In this document: positions 60,783-64,000 of the stretch, piece by piece | Layout: every line of letters starts with the position of its first letter | How positions within the stretch are numbered: position 1 is the stretch's first letter | Assembly: GCF_009720525.1 (NCBI RefSeq) | Contig: NZ_CP043930.1 | Span: forward strand, 2,822,501-2,886,500 | Reading direction: 5' to 3' | Source of the DNA: Gimesia benthica | Lineage (GTDB): Bacteria; Planctomycetota; Planctomycetia; Planctomycetales; Planctomycetaceae | Length of the DNA stretch: 64,000 bases | Translations under genes and position numbers: made by a program | Notes under the pieces: model-generated | What the model was told of the DNA's origin: nothing | The model's database searches: none | Seen by the model: the letters and a program-made list of their open reading frames with translations, nothing else

Positions 60783-62453
60783 TTATTCAAACAACTCCGG
60801 TCGGGCGAAGCGTTGCATGAGCATGCCGCCGGTGAGATTGTGGACGTTCTCGAAACCCGACTGCTGCAGGATCCGGGCGGCGATATAAGCCCGCATCCCG
60901 GAATGGCAGACGGTGATGATCGACCGCGACGTATCGAGTTCATCCAGGCGACCGCGGAGTTCGTCGACGGGAATGTGCGTAATCTCGGGGAAGCGGAACG
61001 TGTCAACTTCCTGTTGGGAACGGACATCGAGAATCTGATATCCAGAGAGGTCGGCATCGACTTCGATGATGCGGGTCAGTTCATCCAAGTCGTTGCAGGC
61101 GACGAACGCCGCCATGTGTACCGGGTCCTTGGCCGAACCGAAGGGCGGAGCATAACAGAGGTCGACGCCGGCCAGATCGCGGACGGTGCCTTTAAACTTC
61201 ATCGCGGTGGCGATCACGTCGATACGTTTATCGACACCTTCACGACCGACAGACTGGGCGCCCAGGATCCGCCCTGTTTCGGGATCGTAAGTCAGCTTGA
61301 GAAACAGCTGCTGAGCGCCAGGGAAATAGCCGGCGTGATGTTTGCCGACGATGATAATGGAACGATTCTTACTCTGACTACGTTCCGCGAACTTTTTACT
61401 GAGACCCGTGACCGCTGCGGTGATGCCAAAGACACGGACAATGGCCGTTCCCATGGGGGCGATCATCGGGTCGGCCGACGTGCTCGCGGCATGTTGACCG
61501 GCGATACGACCGGCGCGATTCGCGGGACCGGCGAGCGGTATGCGCTGGGGTGTTTCCAGAACGCCGTGCTGATATTCGACGGCATCACCGACCGCGTAAA
61601 CGTCCGGATGCGATGTCTGCATGAAGTCATTCACGGAAATTCCGCCCCGTTCGCCGATGTCAATCCCTGCAGCCTGGGCGAGTTCAATCGCCGGGGACAC
61701 GCCGATCCCCAGAATGACCAGATCCGCAGCGATCTGCGTTCCGTTACCGAGTTCGACTCCGGTGGCTGTGTTGTTTTCAGTCTGAATCGTATCGACGGCT
61801 GTTCCCAGATGCACCTTGATGTCGTGATCGGTCAGTTCGTTCTGAACCAGGCGAGCCATTTCCGGATCGAGTGGAGGCAGGACCTGGGACTGCAGTTCGA
61901 CCAGATCTGTCTCCAGTTTCAGATGATGCAGCTGTTCCACCATCTCCAGCCCGATGAAGCCGGCCCCCACGACGACCGCTTTCTGGCAGCCATGCTCCGC
62001 GATAAAGGCCTTGATGGCATCTGCGTCGTTCAGATTACGGAGTGTGAATACATTCTCGGATTCAATGCCCGGCAAGGGGGGCGTGATCGGAGCCGCACCG
62101 GTAGAGAGAATCAGCCGATCCCAGGGCTCTTCGCTCACCTCACCTGATTCCCGATTCAGAACCGAGACGGTTTTGTTTTCGACGTTGACTGATTGCACCA
62201 GGTGCCGGGTACGGACATCGATGTTAAAGCGTTTTCGAAACAGCTCGGGTGTCGCGACGAGCAGCTTGCTGCGTTCGGTGATTTCCTCGCCGATAAAATA
62301 GGGTAGACCGCAGTTGGCGAAAGAGACGTATTCGTCTTTCTCAAACAGAATAATTTCCGCGCGTTCATCGCAGCGACGTGCCCGGGCTGCAGCACTCGCG
62401 CCCCCCGCGACTCCTCCGACGACGATGATTCTGTTTCCCTGCGACTCTGCCAT
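60783..62453 (-). CDS. CoA-disulfide reductase with C-terminal rhodanese domain
   Basis: A 556-residue flavoprotein of the pyridine nucleotide-disulfide reductase family. It has the FAD motif IIVVGGVAGGASAAARARRC, the single redox Cys48 in SFANCGLPYFIGEE, the NADP motif KAVVVGAGFIGLEMVEQL, and DVYAVGDAVEYQHGV. The added C-terminal rhodanese domain has the active-site loop CHSGMR (Cys516). Such CoADR-RHD fusions reduce CoA disulfide or persulfide and polysulfide species. AAGGGA precedes the ATG. gltS lies downstream after 37 nt and may share the transcript. Confidence 0.92.
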   Translation of the reverse strand: MAESQGNRIIVVGGVAGGASAAARARRCDERAEIILFEKDEYVSFANCGLPYFIGEEITERSKLLVATPELFRKRFNIDVRTRHLVQSVNVENKTVSVLNRESGEVSEEPWDRLILSTGAAPITPPLPGIESENVFTLRNLNDADAIKAFIAEHGCQKAVVVGAGFIGLEMVEQLHHLKLETDLVELQSQVLPPLDPEMARLVQNELTDHDIKVHLGTAVDTIQTENNTATGVELGNGTQIAADLVILGIGVSPAIELAQAAGIDIGERGGISVNDFMQTSHPDVYAVGDAVEYQHGVLETPQRIPLAGPANRAGRIAGQHAASTSADPMIAPMGTAIVRVFGITAAVTGLSKKFAERSQSKNRSIIIVGKHHAGYFPGAQQLFLKLTYDPETGRILGAQSVGREGVDKRIDVIATAMKFKGTVRDLAGVDLCYAPPFGSAKDPVHMAAFVACNDLDELTRIIEVDADLSGYQILDVRSQQEVDTFRFPEITHIPVDELRGRLDELDTSRSIITVCHSGMRAYIAARILQQSGFENVHNLTGGMLMQRFARPELFE

Positions 62454-62529
62454 TGCATCCCTTTCCGGTCATTCACTGTGTGTCATTAGATCACTGCAGC
62501 GGCATTATAGACGCCGCGGGCGGATACCT

Positions 62530-62919
62530 CTACTGACAGGCCATCACGATTGCGATGAAGCCGCCCACAAGCCAGAACGCACAAAGCCCCACGCAGAAAA
62601 AGATCGAGCCAACGATCCAGCGTATTGAACAGGCACAGGCCAGAGACAGAGCCGGCAGGGCGGTACAGATTCCCAGTGCATAAATGGGAAACTGAAACAC
62701 GAAGAAGCCGAGGATATCGGGAAAGTGCTGGCAGCCATCAGTCGAGAAAGCCAGCATGAGCAGAATCATCAATCCGGTGCCCGCGGCTGTGATGTAAGAT
62801 GCGGTGAGCAGACAGAAGGCGAGCAGCAGACGCTTGAGCAGGCTCCAGCTGCGGAGTCGTTCATCGAATGTTTTCGGTCGTGCGGGCTCAGGTGGGAGAG
62901 AATTCGGTTCGTCGTCCAC
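62530..62919 (-). CDS. Membrane protein of unknown function
   Basis: A 129-residue protein with three hydrophobic helices (LLLAFCLLTASYITAAGTG, ILGFFVFQFPIYALGICTAL then LPALSLACA, and VGSIFFCVGLCAFWLVGGF) after an acidic, Pro-rich start. GTG 62919 follows GAGGA. The DUF1569 gene lies 24 nt upstream on the same strand, so the two are likely co-transcribed. No family is recognised. Confidence 0.7.
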   Translation of the reverse strand: MDDEPNSLPPEPARPKTFDERLRSWSLLKRLLLAFCLLTASYITAAGTGLMILLMLAFSTDGCQHFPDILGFFVFQFPIYALGICTALPALSLACACSIRWIVGSIFFCVGLCAFWLVGGFIAIVMACQ

Positions 62920-62943
62920 GTCGATCCTCGATGGGGTGGGAGT

Positions 62944-63417
62944 TCAGGCTTCCGGTTCGGCGATGAAACTCATGTGCAGCTCAGCGTGTCGACGATGCAG
63001 CAGATCCCACTCTTCACGGGTCAGTTCCTCCAGAACGGGACTGGGGTGACGCTGCGATTCGTTCTGGAGACGGTGAATCGCCTGCAGCAGATGATCAAGC
63101 CCCGCCTGGTCTGCGACTGGATCTGGAAGGAGGACTCTGCCGGCATCCCCTTTCAATTTGAAACCGGCGGGCATGCCTTTCTTGAAAATCAGTGGTTTGA
63201 AGATCCACTTCGAAATCTTGCGCAATGGCCAGGCAGCGGTGAAGTCGAAGCCATCCAGAGAGCCATCCATCAATCGTGCCAGATGATCATAGATCTGGCC
63301 CTGCGACCAGTTTCCCGTGGTAGGGGCACCAGCAGCATGGAGACGTTGTGCGTCGTCAGCAATTTCCTGTAATGACGCATAAGATACGGTTCTGCGGGCT
63401 TTGGTCGGCGCAGACAT
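62944..63417 (-). CDS. DUF1569 protein (DinB-like)
   Basis: A 157-residue protein of the DUF1569 group of DinB-like four-helix bundles. Seen are ARRTVSYASLQEIADDAQRL, NWSQGQIYDHLARLMDGSLD (His) and the C-terminal WDLLHRRHAELHMSFI (His pair), which gives the three-His type pattern. GGAGAA precedes the ATG. Function unknown. It is the third DinB-type protein of the window. Confidence 0.86.
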   Translation of the reverse strand: MSAPTKARRTVSYASLQEIADDAQRLHAAGAPTTGNWSQGQIYDHLARLMDGSLDGFDFTAAWPLRKISKWIFKPLIFKKGMPAGFKLKGDAGRVLLPDPVADQAGLDHLLQAIHRLQNESQRHPSPVLEELTREEWDLLHRRHAELHMSFIAEPEA

Positions 63418-63499
63418 GACGGGTTCTCCAAAAGCGATTTGAGTCAGCAGCGCTATTGTGAGGCGCTGAACGAAAAATCACAAGCGTCTCCCAGGAAAT

Positions 63500-63880
63500 T
63501 CAGGTCTGTCGGGTCCAGCAATCTCCCAGACGGGGCAGCTGCGAGACATCATGCAGATAGAAGTAAGCATGCACTCCCGTGGAAATCAGCGGCGACTCGA
63601 GTTCAATGCTTTCCCGGGCATAGAGTTGTTCGGCAACCCCTTCGACTTCATCAAGGAGTTCCAGCCCCCGTGCATCCACGCGCCACAGTTCGCCCTGAAT
63701 GCGGATGCCTGTGGTGTTGTCTTTCACCAGTGCGGGGTACGCGCCACAATCATAGAGTGCGTAATGGGGCGCGGTGCATGCTTCTTCCAGAAACTGCTGA
63801 TCAGACAGAAACGGAGCCCGACAGAACCCCCGCTTGAGAGTACCGTAGACGAAGATCAGAGTCTGTGATTCATCATTCAT
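63500..63880 (-). CDS. Gamma-glutamylcyclotransferase-family protein
   Basis: A 126-residue protein of the GGCT/AIG2-like fold. The glycine-rich loop is FVYGTLKRGF (residues 10-19), with catalytic-type Glu80 in LDEVEGV. Members release 5-oxoproline from gamma-glutamyl compounds or act on related amides. An upstream ATG at 63913 overlaps the preceding gene's stop in ATGA, so the longer start is also possible. ATG 63880, after GGAAG, is closer to the usual family start. The real substrate is unknown. Confidence 0.83.
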   Translation of the reverse strand: MNDESQTLIFVYGTLKRGFCRAPFLSDQQFLEEACTAPHYALYDCGAYPALVKDNTTGIRIQGELWRVDARGLELLDEVEGVAEQLYARESIELESPLISTGVHAYFYLHDVSQLPRLGDCWTRQT

Positions 63881-63909
63881 GCCAGTGTCTTCCCGGATGG
63901 AGCGGGATC

Positions 63910-64000
63910 TCATTCAACCGGTGCTAACAGATCCGCATGCTCGACCGGTAGCATTGTTGGCAGGTCGGCGTCTACTGTAAAGTGGCGGCGCACATTCATT
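63910..64000 (-). CDS. 3' end of a gene running out of the window
   Basis: An open frame of about 30 codons on the minus strand enters from the right edge and ends in TGA at 63910-63912. It encodes VRRHFTVDADLPTMLPVEHA, then DLLAPVE. The stop overlaps an ATG of the downstream gene in ATGA, a pattern of coupled genes. Too short to identify. Confidence 0.35.
   Translation of the reverse strand, partial: MNVRRHFTVDADLPTMLPVEHADLLAPVE

Noticed and set aside
60567-62147. A 526-codon open frame on the plus strand
   Set aside because: It is antisense to the CoADR-rhodanese and gltS genes and has no ribosome-binding site or recognisable domain.

Overview
The window looks like chromosomal DNA of a planctomycete (phylum Planctomycetota), probably a Gimesia-like member of the Planctomycetaceae. 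The lineage markers are a DUF1559 pseudopilin-like protein with its small lipoprotein partner, a TIGR03067-type protein, an ECF sigma factor followed by a FecR/LamG-like membrane protein, Tat-exported five-blade-propeller proteins of the GH32/43 type, an LVIVD propeller and a type III glutamine synthetase. The genus is an inference; no rRNA or tRNA gene was found to confirm it.

Layout. 0-10 kb: exported PQQ-type propeller, rpiB-like isomerase, DUF1559 protein plus lipoprotein, a Tat-exported dimethylformamidase-like protein, an M20 amidohydrolase with a YbdK-type ligase 4 nt downstream, and a short UvrC. 10-18 kb: an exported protein of unknown function followed by an SMI1/KNR4-like gene broken by one stop codon, a ybhP/clsB-like pair (EEP phosphodiesterase plus phospholipase D enzyme), lipoproteins, small membrane proteins and a membrane-anchored EEP protein. 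18-24 kb: glutamine synthetase III behind a sigma-54-like promoter, a two-helix K+ channel with RCK domains, and small membrane or exported proteins. 24-30 kb: ada and two exported GH-like paralogues; ada and the first paralogue are bracketed by inverted copies of two intergenic repeats. 30-33 kb: ECF sigma factor and FecR-like regulator. 33-47 kb: mixed metabolic and exported genes, including a D-lactate dehydrogenase-like protein, a SAM methyltransferase, an enolase-superfamily protein, an SGNH hydrolase, DUF1254/1214, a large MscS-type channel and an LVIVD propeller. 47-48.5 kb: a gene-poor mosaic of palindromic repeats. 48.5-64 kb: housekeeping genes (purE-purK, queE, rph), a sugar-phosphate isomerase-like protein, DUF1963, an LRR protein, DinB-type proteins, an ATP-grasp protein, a quinone-reductase-like MDR protein, gltS, CoA-disulfide reductase with rhodanese, DUF1569 and a gamma-glutamylcyclotransferase-like protein.

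Two cross-cutting patterns stand out. First, three genes (FecR-like, methyltransferase, gltS) each carry a one-base deletion inside a run of 5-6 G or C, and adding one base restores a full-length protein. This may be an assembly error pattern rather than three real mutations. Second, several families of short intergenic repeats are spread over 24-59 kb. One of them (motif D, an ACGAAA-rich sequence) lies on the same strand at all seven places where it was found, whatever the orientation of its neighbours. No complete defence island, CRISPR array, prophage, transposase or biosynthetic cluster was found.
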